NCBI RefSeq assembly: GCF_002095465.1
Contig: NZ_MLFP01000086.1
Coordinates: forward strand, 310,001-374,000
Source: Pantoea rodasii
GTDB taxonomy: Bacteria; Pseudomonadota; Gammaproteobacteria; Enterobacterales; Enterobacteriaceae
Direction of reading: 5' to 3'
Length of the DNA stretch: 64,000 nt
The notes below the pieces were generated by a model. The model did not search any database, had not been told where the DNA came from, and worked only from the letters and a program-made list of their open reading frames with translations. This document shows, piece by piece, positions 9,913-18,899 of this stretch; within the stretch, counting starts at the first letter, position 1; each line of letters opens with the position of its first letter. Both the position numbers and the translations under genes were made by a program.

Positions 9913-12193
9913 ATGGATAAAAATCGCAACTTGCCGTTTGGCAGCTTTCAATCGCTGACCTTGTTTACCGGGCTCTGTATGGCTATTTCTCCGGCTGCTG
10001 CATTGGCCGCTGACAATGCCACCAAAAAATCAGACGATACTTTAGTGGTCAATGCGCAGTCACCTTCGCTGTATGCGCCCAATGCCTCCGCCGATCCCAA
10101 ATTCAGCCGTCCGCTAGTGGATACTACTCGTACTATGACGGTGATTCCCGACCAGGTCATTAAAGATCAGGGCGTCAATAATCTGACCGATGCGTTGAAA
10201 AACGTGCCAGGCGTCGGGGCGTTTTATGCCGGGGAAAATGGCAGTTCCTCCACGGGTGACGCCGTATATATGCGCGGGATGGATACTTCTAACAGTATTT
10301 ATGTCGATGGTATCCGTGACATCGGCAGCGTGACGCGCGACACCTTTAATACCCAGCAGGTTGAAGTGATCAAAGGGCCATCCGGCACCGATTATGGTCG
10401 CAGCGCGCCGTCGGGTTCGATCAACATGATCAGTAAACAGCCGCGACTGGATACGGGCCTGGATGCGTCGGTGAGTGTGGGCAGTGCGTGGATGCGACGT
10501 GGCACGCTGGATTATAACCAGGCTATCAATGATAACAGTGCATTCCGCCTCAATCTGATGGGGGAGAAAACCCACGATGCAGCGCGTGATAATGTGCAAA
10601 ATGAACGCTACGGTATCGCACCCGCGCTCGCTTTCGGCCTTGATACCTCAACGCGCTTGTATCTGAATTATTTGCACGTGCATCAAAATAATACGCCAGA
10701 TGGTGGCATCCCGACCATTGGCCTGCCTGGATATTCATCACCGACACCGGCGACCGCTGCGCTCAACAATGCCGGAAAAGTCGCCACCAGCAATTACTAC
10801 GGCACCGATTCGGATTTTGACAAGTCCACCACCGAAAGCGGCACGATTCGCTTCGAACACGATCTCAACGACAGCACTACGATTCGCAACACCACGCGCT
10901 GGTCGCGTGTTAAGCAGGAGTATTTGCTGACGGCGGTGATGGGCAGCACCATTACCACCCCAAATCCTGATGATGTCGGCACCTGGACCTGGACGCGTAA
11001 TGCGAACCTGAAGGATGTTAGTAACCGCATCCTGACTAACCAAACCAACATCACCTCTAAGTTCTATACCGGTTCAGTCGGGCACGATATCAGCGCTGGC
11101 GTCGAGTTCACGCGTGAGAATCAGACCAACTATGGTGTCAATGCGCTAACCGCCCCGGCGGTGAACATCTACCATCCTATCAGCAGTATTTCGGTCGGCG
11201 GGCTGGATCGTAATGGCGCGAATGCCAATGGCCAAACGGATACCACCGGTATTTATGCTTTCGATACTCTGGCGATCACCCAAAACTTTGAGCTAAATGG
11301 CGGCATTCGTCTCGACAGTTATCATACCGAATATGACAGCGCCACAGCCTGTGGTGGCACCGGACGCGGCGCGCTGGCATGCCCTGCGGGCGTTGCTCCG
11401 GGTACGCCGCTGACGACAGTCGATACGGCGAAATCGGGCAATTTGGTTAACTGGAAAGCGGGTGCGCTATATCGACTAACCGAGCAGGGCAACGTTTACA
11501 TCAACTATGCGATTTCCCAGCAGCCGCCGGGTGGCAGCAGCTTTGCGCTGGCAGCGGGGGGGAGCGGAAACAGTGCTAACCGTACTGATTTCAAACCGCA
11601 GAAAGCCAAGTCGAGCGAAGTCGGCACCAAATGGCAGGTGCTGGATAAGCGCCTGTTGTTGAATGCCGCACTGTTCCGTACTGATATCGAAAATGAAGTG
11701 GATGCCAACGATGATGGCACCTACTCGCAAACCGGAAAAAAAACGTGTTGAAGGCTATGAGCTTTCCGCTACTGGCAACATCACGCCAGATTGGGAAGTG
11801 ATAGCGGGTTACACCCAGCAGCACGCTTCAGTCAAAGAAGGAGCGGCGGTGGCTCAGGATGGTTCATCCGCCATTGCTTACACACCAAAGCACGCCTTCA
11901 CCTTGTGGACGCAGTATCAGGCCACCGACGCAATTTCCGTGGGCGGTGGGGCGCGTTACGTTGGCAGCCTGCGTCGCGGCAGCGATGGCGCGGTGGGTAC
12001 GCCGGACCATACTGAAGGATATTGGGTAGCGGACGCGAAACTGGGCTACAAAGTAAACAATAATCTCGATCTTCAGATGAACGTGTACAACATTTTCGAT
12101 ACCCACTATGTTGCTTCGATCAACAAAAGTGGTTACCGCTATCATCCGGGTGAGCCACGTACTTTCCTGCTGACGGCAAACGTGCATTTCTAA
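9913..12193 (+). CDS. fiu: TonB-dependent catecholate siderophore receptor Fiu, frameshifted as sequenced
   Basis: Outer-membrane receptor for monocatecholate siderophores and related ferric complexes. A signal peptide (about residues 1-33) is followed by a TonB-box-like DDTLVV, a plug domain (PGVGAFYAGENGSS, VEVIKGPSGTDYGRS) and a beta barrel ending in an aromatic residue (NVHF). The frame breaks at a run of eight As at 11736-11743, giving a stop at 11749-11751; seven As restore a continuous 759-residue protein, about the length of E. coli Fiu (760). The ATG at 9913 is the first that leaves a normal signal peptide. It is followed by ybiX, the usual partner, and preceded by a Fur box. Confidence 0.9.
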
Positions 12194-12241
12194 GAATTAA
12201 CGTGGGGCGTACGCGCCCCACATTTTTGAGAGAACAACGCG

Positions 12242-12919
12242 ATGATGTATCACATTCCTGCGGTGCTGGCTCCAGAAGAGGTGGCGAACTTTAGTGCGCT
12301 ACTGCAACAGGCTGAATGGATTGACGGGCGAGCGACGGTAGGCAGTCAGGGCGCTACGGTCAAAAATAATCAGCAGATCGATACGAGATCGCCGCTGTAT
12401 GACCAGTTGCAAGCGGCAGTGATGCAGGCTTTGAACAACAACCCGCTGTTCTTTTCTGCGGCACTGCCACGTTCCATTTCAACACCGCTGTTCAACCGCT
12501 ATGAGCAGGGTGAAACCTACGGTTTTCACGTGGACGGCGCAGTCCGGCATAACGGCGCTGCTGGCTGGATGCGTACTGACCTCTCCGCCACGCTGTTTCT
12601 GTGCGAACCCGAGAGTTATGACGGTGGCGAACTGGTCATTGAAGACACCTATGGCCAGCATCAGGTCAAATTGCCTGCTGGCCATTTGGTGCTGTATCCC
12701 TCCAGCAGCTTGCATTGTGTAACACCGGTTACGCGTGGCGGCCGAGTTGCGTCGTTCTTCTGGATCCAGTCGATGGTGCGTGATGATAAGCAGCGTGCAA
12801 TGTTGTTTGAACTGGACCGCAACATCCAAAGCCTCAAGGCGCGTCACGGTGATAGTGAGGAGCTGCTTTCATTGCTGAATATGTATCACAACCTGCTGCG
12901 CGGCTGGACTGAAGTGTAA
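12242..12919 (+). CDS. ybiX: PKHD-type Fe(II)/2-oxoglutarate hydroxylase YbiX (PiuC)
   Basis: An iron- and 2-oxoglutarate-dependent dioxygenase of the prolyl-4-hydroxylase type, encoded with TonB siderophore receptors; its substrate is not established. The metal ligands H96, D98 and H158 and the 2-oxoglutarate-binding R168 are at the same positions as in E. coli YbiX, and the length (225) agrees. The start is one of two adjacent ATGs at 12242/12245 after GAGAG. It lies 48 bp after fiu, presumably in one Fur-regulated unit. Confidence 0.95.
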   Translation: MMYHIPAVLAPEEVANFSALLQQAEWIDGRATVGSQGATVKNNQQIDTRSPLYDQLQAAVMQALNNNPLFFSAALPRSISTPLFNRYEQGETYGFHVDGAVRHNGAAGWMRTDLSATLFLCEPESYDGGELVIEDTYGQHQVKLPAGHLVLYPSSSLHCVTPVTRGGRVASFFWIQSMVRDDKQRAMLFELDRNIQSLKARHGDSEELLSLLNMYHNLLRGWTEV

Positions 12920-12926
12920 TCTGCTC

Positions 12927-12948
12927 ACCGCGCGATGCGCGGTTTTTC
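12927..12948 (+). terminator. Intrinsic terminator of fiu-ybiX
   Basis: Stem ACCGCGC/GCGCGGT with loop GAT followed by TTTT. Confidence 0.8.
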
Positions 12949-12963
12949 ATCTCCTTACAAACC

Positions 12964-13161
12964 TCACCAACCCTCTGGGGCTAATCCCTTGAAGAAAGGA
13001 TGCAGATCCTCACTTAGGTAAGGTTCTGGCCTAACCGGCATGCTTAGCGAGAGGGCACGGCCGTTATAATTCAACCGATAATAAAAAGCGAAGCCCGCTG
13101 GATCCTCGCTCAAGGTCCCTATGGGTTGATTGTAAAGCCAGACACTTATCTTTCGAGCCAT
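12964..13161 (-). CDS. HipA N-terminal-domain fragment (HipS-like)
   Basis: A 65-residue protein matching only the beginning of HipA kinases (the couple_hipA/HipS region): SVWLYNQPIGTLSED, then FKGLAPEGW, where normal HipA continues but here a TGA follows. No kinase domain is present downstream in any frame. It starts inside the 3' end of the upstream HTH gene (16-bp overlap), as in hipBA operons. It may be a decayed HipA, or a minimal relative of the HipS antitoxin of split HipBST systems (usually about 100 aa). Confidence 0.6.
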   Translation of the reverse strand: MARKISVWLYNQPIGTLSEDPAGFAFYYRLNYNGRALSLSMPVRPEPYLSEDLHPFFKGLAPEGW

Positions 13162-13481
13162 ACTTTCATTCCCAGCTCTTTGAGCAATGCATGAAGGTTG
13201 ATGGCTTTAGCAGCAGAGGGTCTCGCCATCATTCGTTTGAAGGTTGAGATTGAGACGCCTATTTGCATCGCCATCTCTTCATAAGTGATGTTTTGTTGTT
13301 TGAGTTTACTCGCCAAAATGTGTGGCAGGGCTGAGAACGCTAACATGCTCATAACCGGTTCCCCTTGAGACTCGGGTTCGCGAATAGCCCCAGCCCCACT
13401 TCGCGCATTTAACATCCACTGTTGCACCATTTTCTGTTTGTCAGTCTCAGGAAGATTTTCAAAGAGAATTTTTAAGTTCAT
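13146..13481 (-). CDS. HipB-type helix-turn-helix antitoxin/regulator
   Basis: A 111-residue protein with an N-terminal extension and a C-terminal XRE-like helix-turn-helix (about residues 58-105: ASKLKQQNITYEEMAMQIGV, then STFKRMMARPSAAKA). It begins at the ATG at 13481, immediately downstream of a palindromic operator, and overlaps the HipA-fragment gene. The organisation (HTH protein, overlapping hipA-like frame, paired operators) indicates autoregulation. With no intact kinase it may survive as a solo regulator. Confidence 0.7.
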   Translation of the reverse strand: MNLKILFENLPETDKQKMVQQWMLNARSGAGAIREPESQGEPVMSMLAFSALPHILASKLKQQNITYEEMAMQIGVSISTFKRMMARPSAAKAINLHALLKELGMKVWLER

Positions 13482-13482
13482 C

Positions 13483-13502
13483 AAGGTTCATTTTTGAACC
13501 TT
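13483..13502 (-). promoter_or_regulatory. Operator copy 1 of the hipB-like gene
   Basis: A 20-bp palindrome AAGGTTCA-N4-TGAACCTT adjoining the hipB-like start codon. The same site recurs about 70 bp upstream. Confidence 0.7.
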
Positions 13503-13553
13503 TAGGATGTTATTAGGGCTGCATGCTGCCATCGGCTAGCCAAGAAATGCCAG

Positions 13554-13575
13554 AAAGGTTCAAAAATGAACCTTT
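13554..13575 (-). promoter_or_regulatory. Operator copy 2 of the hipB-like gene
   Basis: A 22-bp perfect palindrome AAAGGTTCA-N4-TGAACCTTT, the same arms as copy 1. Two sites flanking the promoter region fit cooperative repression by the HipB-like protein. Confidence 0.7.
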
Positions 13576-13673
13576 GATCCAATTTCATAACGCATATTCT
13601 CGATAGCGTGACGATAGATGTGGCGAGGATATATCAGACTAAATTTTTTGGCGGGGCGCAGTATTTGAAAAGC

Positions 13674-13707
13674 AAAAAGCCCGCTCAGGTTTCCCTGAGC
13701 GGGCTTC
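13674..13707 (-). terminator. Terminator of tRNA-Asn
   Basis: A 13-bp stem AAGCCCGCTCAGG/CCTGAGCGGGCTT with a 4-nt loop, followed on the minus strand by TTTTTGC; located 9 bp after the tRNA CCA end. Confidence 0.9.
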
Positions 13708-13715
13708 TCTAAATA

Positions 13716-13791
13716 TGGCTCCTCTGACTGGACTCGAACCAGTGACATACGGATTAACAGTCCGCCGTTCTACCGACTGAACTACAGAGGA
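13716..13791 (-). tRNA. asnT: tRNA-Asn (anticodon GTT)
   Basis: A 76-nt cloverleaf read on the minus strand: acceptor TCCTCTG/CAGAGGA with encoded CCA, D arm GTTCAGTCGGTAGAAC, anticodon loop containing CTGTTAA, and T arm GGTTCGAGTCC. The position beside mtfA matches E. coli asnT, though the gene name is by synteny only. No integrase or direct repeat of the tRNA 3' end is visible, so it is not occupied by an island within this window. Confidence 0.95.
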
Positions 13792-13894
13792 ATCGTGTGA
13801 ACGAGGCGAATATTAATGGCGCTCCCCGAATGTGTCAACAGCTTAAAATACATTTGTATTCAACTGGCTAGCAATAGTACAAAGCGATCGCGAA

Positions 13895-14662
13895 TTAAGC
13901 AGATTCCGCAGTCAGACGCGCCATCGGGTCCTGACGATAAAATTGCTGTAAATGGCGATACATCGCTGGGAAGCGCTGCGCCAGTAAATCAGGAGCACTG
14001 AAAAAGTACTCCGATAACACCGCAAAACATTCGGCGGGATCGCTGGCGGCATAAGGATCGAGGGTTGCCGCTTGTTCTCCTACCAGTTCAACCTCAGCCT
14101 CAATCTCTTCCATCGCCTGTAATAGGTCTTTCTCCCACAGCGCGACATCACGCAATGGAATGGCGGGAATGCCGCTGGTGTAGCCGCTCCCGCGTGCATC
14201 GAGTTTGTGCGTGACTTCATGGATGACGAGGTTATAGCCGGAGAGATCGTAGGAGTCCTGAATATCCAGAGCATTTAACACCACGGGGCCTTGCATCCAG
14301 CTCTGTCCGGCATGCACTGCGGGCGCATGGTGCACTAATCCGTTGCTATCCTCCCAGCGGTCGTCAACATCGAACGGCTCGGGGTAAATAATGACTTCAT
14401 GAAAACCATCCAGCCATTCAAGCCCAAGCTTTAAAACAGGCAGGCAAAACAGTAAGGCCAGCCGTGCCAGTTGCAGTTCGTTGAGTTGTAATCCCAGCAG
14501 CGGAGAGATTTTTTTCTGTTGCAGGAAGCGCTGGGCGAGCGCGGTAAGGTCGCTGTGCTCTTCAGGCGTTAGCAGCGAAAAGATCGGCTGCGCCAGCGCC
14601 TGTTGCCAGGGGAGCGCCGTGACGGTTGCATCTACCTGCGCATTCCATGGCCATTTGAACAT
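13895..14662 (-). CDS. mtfA: DgsA/Mlc-interacting zinc peptidase MtfA
   Basis: Cytoplasmic zinc metallopeptidase that binds the glucose repressor Mlc, relieving repression of ptsG. The 255-residue protein carries the zinc motif H148-E149-V-T-H152 in a gluzincin-like fold, with a downstream acidic ligand in the PAECFAVLSEYFF segment. E. coli MtfA has 265 residues. I use the ATG at 14662 (MFKWPW) with AGTGAG upstream; a GTG four codons earlier is less likely. It sits beside tRNA-Asn as in E. coli. Confidence 0.93.
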   Translation of the reverse strand: MFKWPWNAQVDATVTALPWQQALAQPIFSLLTPEEHSDLTALAQRFLQQKKISPLLGLQLNELQLARLALLFCLPVLKLGLEWLDGFHEVIIYPEPFDVDDRWEDSNGLVHHAPAVHAGQSWMQGPVVLNALDIQDSYDLSGYNLVIHEVTHKLDARGSGYTSGIPAIPLRDVALWEKDLLQAMEEIEAEVELVGEQAATLDPYAASDPAECFAVLSEYFFSAPDLLAQRFPAMYRHLQQFYRQDPMARLTAESA

Positions 14663-14798
14663 CGCGCGACTCACTCTGCAGGGCGGAAGGGATTATCCTG
14701 ACGCGGCAAGGAGAAAATTACCAGCGCGGAATCAAAGCCGACTATTCAAGCAGTTACTGTAGGGTTTTTCTGTGATTTAGATGGCAAAGCAGGAAAAT

Positions 14799-14825
14799 CA
14801 CCCTCGCACCGAATGGGCGAGGGTG
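14799..14825 (-). terminator. Terminator of the ASCH-type gene
   Basis: Stem CACCCTCGC/GCGAGGGTG with a 9-nt loop; read on the minus strand it is followed by a T-rich stretch (GATTTTCC). Confidence 0.65.
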
Positions 14826-14832
14826 GAGGATA

Positions 14833-15513
14833 TTATCCTTCGCGTTCGACGCGCTGGAAGGCGATCACCCATACCCATGGGTTCACTTCCCAACTGGTGG
14901 CGCCATACTGCTTTTGCCATGCTTTGCGATAGGCTTCTTTCGGCGATTCGGCATTCATGTTCATGGTGAAGAAATTATTCAGGAAGTGCGTATCGGTCTG
15001 CACGCCTTCAGCCATGATGTCATCTTCGCTGATGTCCTGAATCTTTTCAGCGTGTACCGACGTGATGGCCAAATCGATACGACTGGCCCAGCGCGGCATA
15101 TGAATGGCGGTTTGCCAGCCGAACTGCTCGGCGTGCTGCACATCTTCATCCAGCTGACCCAATTCGTTGCTGTCAGCACGATACTGACAAAATGCCGGGC
15201 TGCGGAAAGGCAGAGGATCGCGTTCATATTCGGCGAGTTGCTCTTCTGGCACAATCGGGCCGCGCCAGGTTTCACGCACCCACAATCGGTCGCCTGCTTG
15301 TCCAAAAGGACAGTGAGAGCTGACATCTGCCATCGACATTAATTTATAGCCGTGCAAATGGTTGGCGCTAACGTCGAACGCATGCACACCTTCGTGATGA
15401 TCCTGACCCGGACCAAAGGCCTGAGTTTTCATAATGCGCCGGGTTTGCGTTTGCTGGCCAACGAGCAGGGCGCGGACCCGCTGTTCGGAAAAAAGAATCG
15501 GCCGTTCTTTCAT
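14833..15513 (-). CDS. ASCH-like (phage-type) protein
   Basis: A 226-residue protein with the pattern of phage-associated ASCH-like proteins: PILFSEQRVRALLVGQQTQTRR at the start, a central GDRLWVRETW, and C-terminal WASRIDLAITSVHAEKIQDI followed by EVNPWVWVIAFQRVE. ASCH (PUA-like) domains are thought to bind RNA or nucleotides; some relatives deaminate or hydrolyse modified nucleosides, but nothing here fixes the role. The ATG at 15513 is preceded by TGAGGT. It is monocistronic between mtfA and yedJ and may be a phage-derived acquisition. Confidence 0.75.
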   Translation of the reverse strand: MKERPILFSEQRVRALLVGQQTQTRRIMKTQAFGPGQDHHEGVHAFDVSANHLHGYKLMSMADVSSHCPFGQAGDRLWVRETWRGPIVPEEQLAEYERDPLPFRSPAFCQYRADSNELGQLDEDVQHAEQFGWQTAIHMPRWASRIDLAITSVHAEKIQDISEDDIMAEGVQTDTHFLNNFFTMNMNAESPKEAYRKAWQKQYGATSWEVNPWVWVIAFQRVEREG

Positions 15514-16101
15514 TACGTACCTCATGTAGTGTTACTCACCCGGAAAACTTCGACGAAACACCCGCATCAGCAGATGAGAGAATTAGCATAATGGGTTTGA
15601 ATCAATTTGCTTAATAATTTGTCGCCTCAGTATCAGGCTATTGCTGCATATTCCGGTTTTAAAAATGGCTCTTAAGCAAAATGCATGCTGGAAATGCCTT
15701 CACAGGCGGTGGAGAGCCAGAAATATCCCCTATACAGTACGTTATAACGGCCAGGATGGGAATCTTTTCAGATTTTCCTGTGGGTGTTTATCGCTTTTAC
15801 ATTCCATTAGTCAGCATTTTTAACTGGAATCATTCAATAGCGTGAATACTGTTGATGGTTAAAATAGATTACGCCTGTTTAACAGAGTTATTTAACTGAA
15901 ATGACGCTAAGGAAATACCTAAAACGTGATCTCTGCTGGGAAAGCGCCATTAACAGCGCTATAACAAGATCGGGATCGCATTTTCACGCTTTGCACATCC
16001 AGGATGGATGTAAAAAAGTGTCACGACCAGGCCGCATGATATCCCCAGGAGCAGCACCCTGATTTGGCGGTGCTTTTATAACAGCAATAAGGAGAAGCAC
16101 G
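15514..16101. other. Gene-poor intergenic region
   Basis: About 590 bp without a convincing gene. It holds the presumed promoter of the minus-strand ASCH-like gene, AT-rich stretches around 15830-15900, and a short hairpin AGCACC/GGTGCT followed by TTTT at 16053-16077 just before yedJ. A possible 52-codon frame from about 15665 has no ribosome-binding site. Confidence 0.6.
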
Positions 16102-16800
16102 ATGTCACTCACCCGCTGGCAACAACGCTACGAGAACTGGCTGCAGCAGAACTGGCTGCACGATGATAAAGCCCATGATATCGCGCATCTGCGCCGCGTC
16201 TGGATGAGCGCGACGCGCATTATGCAGCACACTTCAGCCGATCCGATGGTGGTCCTCACCGCCTGTTACTTCCATGACGTGGTTAACCTGCCCAAAAACC
16301 ACCCAGAGCGCCATCTGGCCTCCACGTATGCCGCTGAGGAAACGCGTCGTATTCTGCAGCAGGACTTCCCCGATTTCCCGCCAGAGCTGCTGGATGGCGT
16401 CGCCCATGCAGTGCAGGCGCACAGCTTCAGCGCGCGCATCACCCCGCTGACGCTGGAAGCAAAAATTGTACAGGATGCCGATCGCCTGGAGTCTTTAGGT
16501 GCTATCGGCCTCGCACGCGTTTTCTACACGGCAGGTGCCTTGGGACGGCCGCTGTTTGACAGCGAAGATCCATTAGGAAAAGAACGCGAATTAGACGATG
16601 TGAAATGGACGCTGGACCATTTCCAGAAGAAGCTTTTACGCTTGCCGGAAACCATGCAAACCGAAGCGGGGCGCCTGCTAGCGGAACATAATGCGGATTT
16701 CCTCGTGCATTATATGGGCAAGTTATGCGCGGAATTGCAGGGTAATTTAACCAGCATTGATGAGTCCGTTTTAAGGGATTTCAGCCCTATACACTCGTAA
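16102..16800 (+). CDS. yedJ: HD-domain phosphohydrolase YedJ
   Basis: A 232-residue member of the HD superfamily of metal-dependent phosphohydrolases; substrate unknown. Visible motifs are HDIAHLRRVW near residue 25, the HD pair in CYFHDVV (near 53), and KIVQDADRLESLGAIGLAR (near 128), all as in E. coli YedJ (231 aa). AAGGAG precedes the ATG by nine bases. Next to the dcm/vsr region, as in E. coli. Confidence 0.93.
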   Translation: MSLTRWQQRYENWLQQNWLHDDKAHDIAHLRRVWMSATRIMQHTSADPMVVLTACYFHDVVNLPKNHPERHLASTYAAEETRRILQQDFPDFPPELLDGVAHAVQAHSFSARITPLTLEAKIVQDADRLESLGAIGLARVFYTAGALGRPLFDSEDPLGKERELDDVKWTLDHFQKKLLRLPETMQTEAGRLLAEHNADFLVHYMGKLCAELQGNLTSIDESVLRDFSPIHS

Positions 16801-16876
16801 TATTAAATTTTTATGACAGTCTGTTAACTTTCATCTTCTTCCGCTACGTTGTTGTAAATCAAAAGGGAGTATGAAG

Positions 16877-17125
16877 ATGACTGAGACCGTTAACTTAACT
16901 ATTAAAATTGACCCGGCACTGAAAGAGCACATCAAACAGTTGGCCGCCGATAACCAAATCTCCATGAGTCAGGAGATCGTTAACCGCCTGCAGGCCAGTT
17001 TACATGCTGTTGAGCAACCGGCCGTAGACAGTCTGAATACTGAAGAAGCGGTGGCAGAACAGCTTTCCGTGACAGAACTGAAGCAGGTACGTGCGCTGCT
17101 GAAGAAAGGCAAAAAGAAGAAGTAA
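16877..17125 (+). CDS. Arc-like ribbon-helix-helix DNA-binding protein
   Basis: An 82-residue protein with an N-terminal ribbon-helix-helix: beta strand TVNLTIKID, helix PALKEHIKQLAADNQ, turn ISMS and helix QEIVNRLQASL. A linker and a lysine-rich C-terminus (KKGKKKK) follow. The ATG at 16877 has AAGGGAG seven bases upstream; the in-frame ATG at 16871 sits too close. Target genes are unknown; no antitoxin-type partner gene lies adjacent, so it looks like a solo regulator. Confidence 0.8.
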   Translation: MTETVNLTIKIDPALKEHIKQLAADNQISMSQEIVNRLQASLHAVEQPAVDSLNTEEAVAEQLSVTELKQVRALLKKGKKKK

Positions 17126-17134
17126 GCGAATAGC

Positions 17135-17164
17135 AAAAACCCGTCAAAATTGACGGGTTTTTTA
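17135..17164. terminator. Bidirectional terminator
   Basis: Stem AAAACCCGTCAA/TTGACGGGTTTT with T run on the plus strand and A run upstream (T run on the minus strand), between the ribbon-helix-helix gene and the convergent chemoreceptor. Confidence 0.88.
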
Positions 17165-17174
17165 TTTCAGCAAT

Positions 17175-18776
17175 CTAAGCGGCGTTGACGCGGAATTGCT
17201 GCGCCCGTTGTGCGAGCCGATCGGACAGTTCGCGTAATTGGCTGGCGGAATTGACCTGATGGGCATTCAGCGTTTCGTTTTGCTGCAGTTGATGGCTCAT
17301 CTCTACCACTTCATGCGCAATTTTGCTGACGCGATGGCTTTGTGCGGTGGTGTTTTGCTGCAATTCATCCAACTGTGTCACCACGCCCGACACCGCCCCG
17401 CTGATCTGCGTGAACAACACTTCCAGAGCCTTCACTTTGTCAAAGCCATCATTCACATGCTGCTGAGTGTGCTGAATCAAACCATCAATCTGGCGCGTTG
17501 ATTCACCACTTTTTTGCGAGAGCAGTCCCATCTCTTTTGCCACGACTGAGAAACTGCGGCCGTAAGATCCGGCGTGAGCCGATTCAATCGCGGCATTAAG
17601 CGAAAGTAAACGCGTCTGCATTGACAGGCTATCGAGCATTCCCACAATTCCGGCGATGTCGCCCGAAGCGGCAACGATCTGCTGCATTTTGAGCTCCATG
17701 CTATCGACTTCCACGGCGCAGTTTCGCATCAGAACATCGGCTGACTGGGCTTCCTGCGTGGCCTGCTGGGAGAACTGTGCCCCGATTTCCACCTCTTCAG
17801 AAACACGATGCAATCGCTGTGACAGGTGATGGAAGCTGGCATTTTGCGCCTGGTGCTGCTGCATAACCTGTTCATTATGCTGTTGCATATCTTCTGCACC
17901 GGCCGCAACGCTCACGGCGACGGTATTAATGTCACTGACAATCTGTTGCAGACCGAAGCGCATCGATTCGATCGATTGAAACAACTGGCGCGTCTCTAAA
18001 CACTGGCGGCGCGGCGTATCATGACTTGGGACTAAGTCACCCGTTGCAATCTGTTCCAGCTGGCGGTTGGCACGGCGCAGCGGCAGCAGCACACCGCGCA
18101 TTAGCAGGCTGGAGGCCAACACCAGCAGCGCCATCAGAATGGCACTGACAATCAATGACATATTGCGGCTCTGTTTCAGCGTGCTGAGCGTATTCTGATT
18201 CACGCTGCTCAACTGATGGTTGGCTTGTTCAATCTCGCTAAACCAGGCGTCATTAAACTGCTGCTGAAAGGCCTGCATCGGCACCATAAAGAAAGCATTA
18301 ATGTCATTGGACGCTAACCCTTTCAGCTGCTCTTGCAAACCTTCCGCTAACATCGCAAAGCCCTGAGCCAGCGGGCTATCGGCCCTGGCATGATAGGCCG
18401 TGAACAGCGTCTGCGCTTTCTTGAGCGAGTCATCGGAGGCGGCGGCCAGGCTTTTCCAGCTGTCGACTGAACCACTTTGCTGATCCTGCATTAAATAGAT
18501 ACCGGCGCGGTGGCTATTATCGCTGGCGGTCAGCAATTCGATACGTGCTTTATCCAGCAGGGCCAATCTTTCTCGCAGTTGGTTAGCTTGCTGCAGCGAG
18601 GTTTGCGTCTGATTGACATGATTGCTAAGCAGCAGCACCCCGGCAAATTGCAGCAGGCAGAACAGCACGATAAACAGCAAAAACTGGTTGCGCAGACTGG
18701 TCAGCCATAGCGGCATACGCCAGCGAAATCGCGGGCGTAAGCGCAGTGGCAAGGAGATTACAGAAAGGAGTGACAT
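17175..18776 (-). CDS. Methyl-accepting chemotaxis protein, divergent type
   Basis: A 533-residue transmembrane chemoreceptor: cytoplasmic basic N-terminus, TM1 (about 28-50), a periplasmic four-helix-bundle-like sensor (about 50-205), TM2 (about 207-226), HAMP and a signalling coiled coil. The hairpin tip reads QTRLLSLNAAIESAHAG near residue 390 instead of the near-invariant QTNILALNAAVEAARAG, and YGRSFSVVAKEMGLLSQKS replaces the usual QGRGFAVVA-EVRNLAQRS. There is no C-terminal NWETF pentapeptide, so it would depend on other receptors for methylation. Ligand unknown. Confidence 0.88.
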   Translation of the reverse strand: MSLLSVISLPLRLRPRFRWRMPLWLTSLRNQFLLFIVLFCLLQFAGVLLLSNHVNQTQTSLQQANQLRERLALLDKARIELLTASDNSHRAGIYLMQDQQSGSVDSWKSLAAASDDSLKKAQTLFTAYHARADSPLAQGFAMLAEGLQEQLKGLASNDINAFFMVPMQAFQQQFNDAWFSEIEQANHQLSSVNQNTLSTLKQSRNMSLIVSAILMALLVLASSLLMRGVLLPLRRANRQLEQIATGDLVPSHDTPRRQCLETRQLFQSIESMRFGLQQIVSDINTVAVSVAAGAEDMQQHNEQVMQQHQAQNASFHHLSQRLHRVSEEVEIGAQFSQQATQEAQSADVLMRNCAVEVDSMELKMQQIVAASGDIAGIVGMLDSLSMQTRLLSLNAAIESAHAGSYGRSFSVVAKEMGLLSQKSGESTRQIDGLIQHTQQHVNDGFDKVKALEVLFTQISGAVSGVVTQLDELQQNTTAQSHRVSKIAHEVVEMSHQLQQNETLNAHQVNSASQLRELSDRLAQRAQQFRVNAA

Positions 18777-18899
18777 CTAACAGCCCCCAAAAATAAAAAG
18801 GAGTATTGGGAGCGGGCATGACAGTTTGGTGACAGTGGACGCGATTCAGCGCAAAACAGCATAAAGCGCGTCCCTAAAGGAAATTGCGGACCTGTGACG

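Noticed and set aside
13716..13791. tRNA-Asn as the attachment site of an integrated island
   Set aside because: No integrase gene or duplicated tRNA 3' end could be seen on either side; neighbours are core genes.
15641..15823. 60-codon frame with several cysteines
   Set aside because: No ribosome-binding site and no upstream promoter or downstream terminator linked to it.
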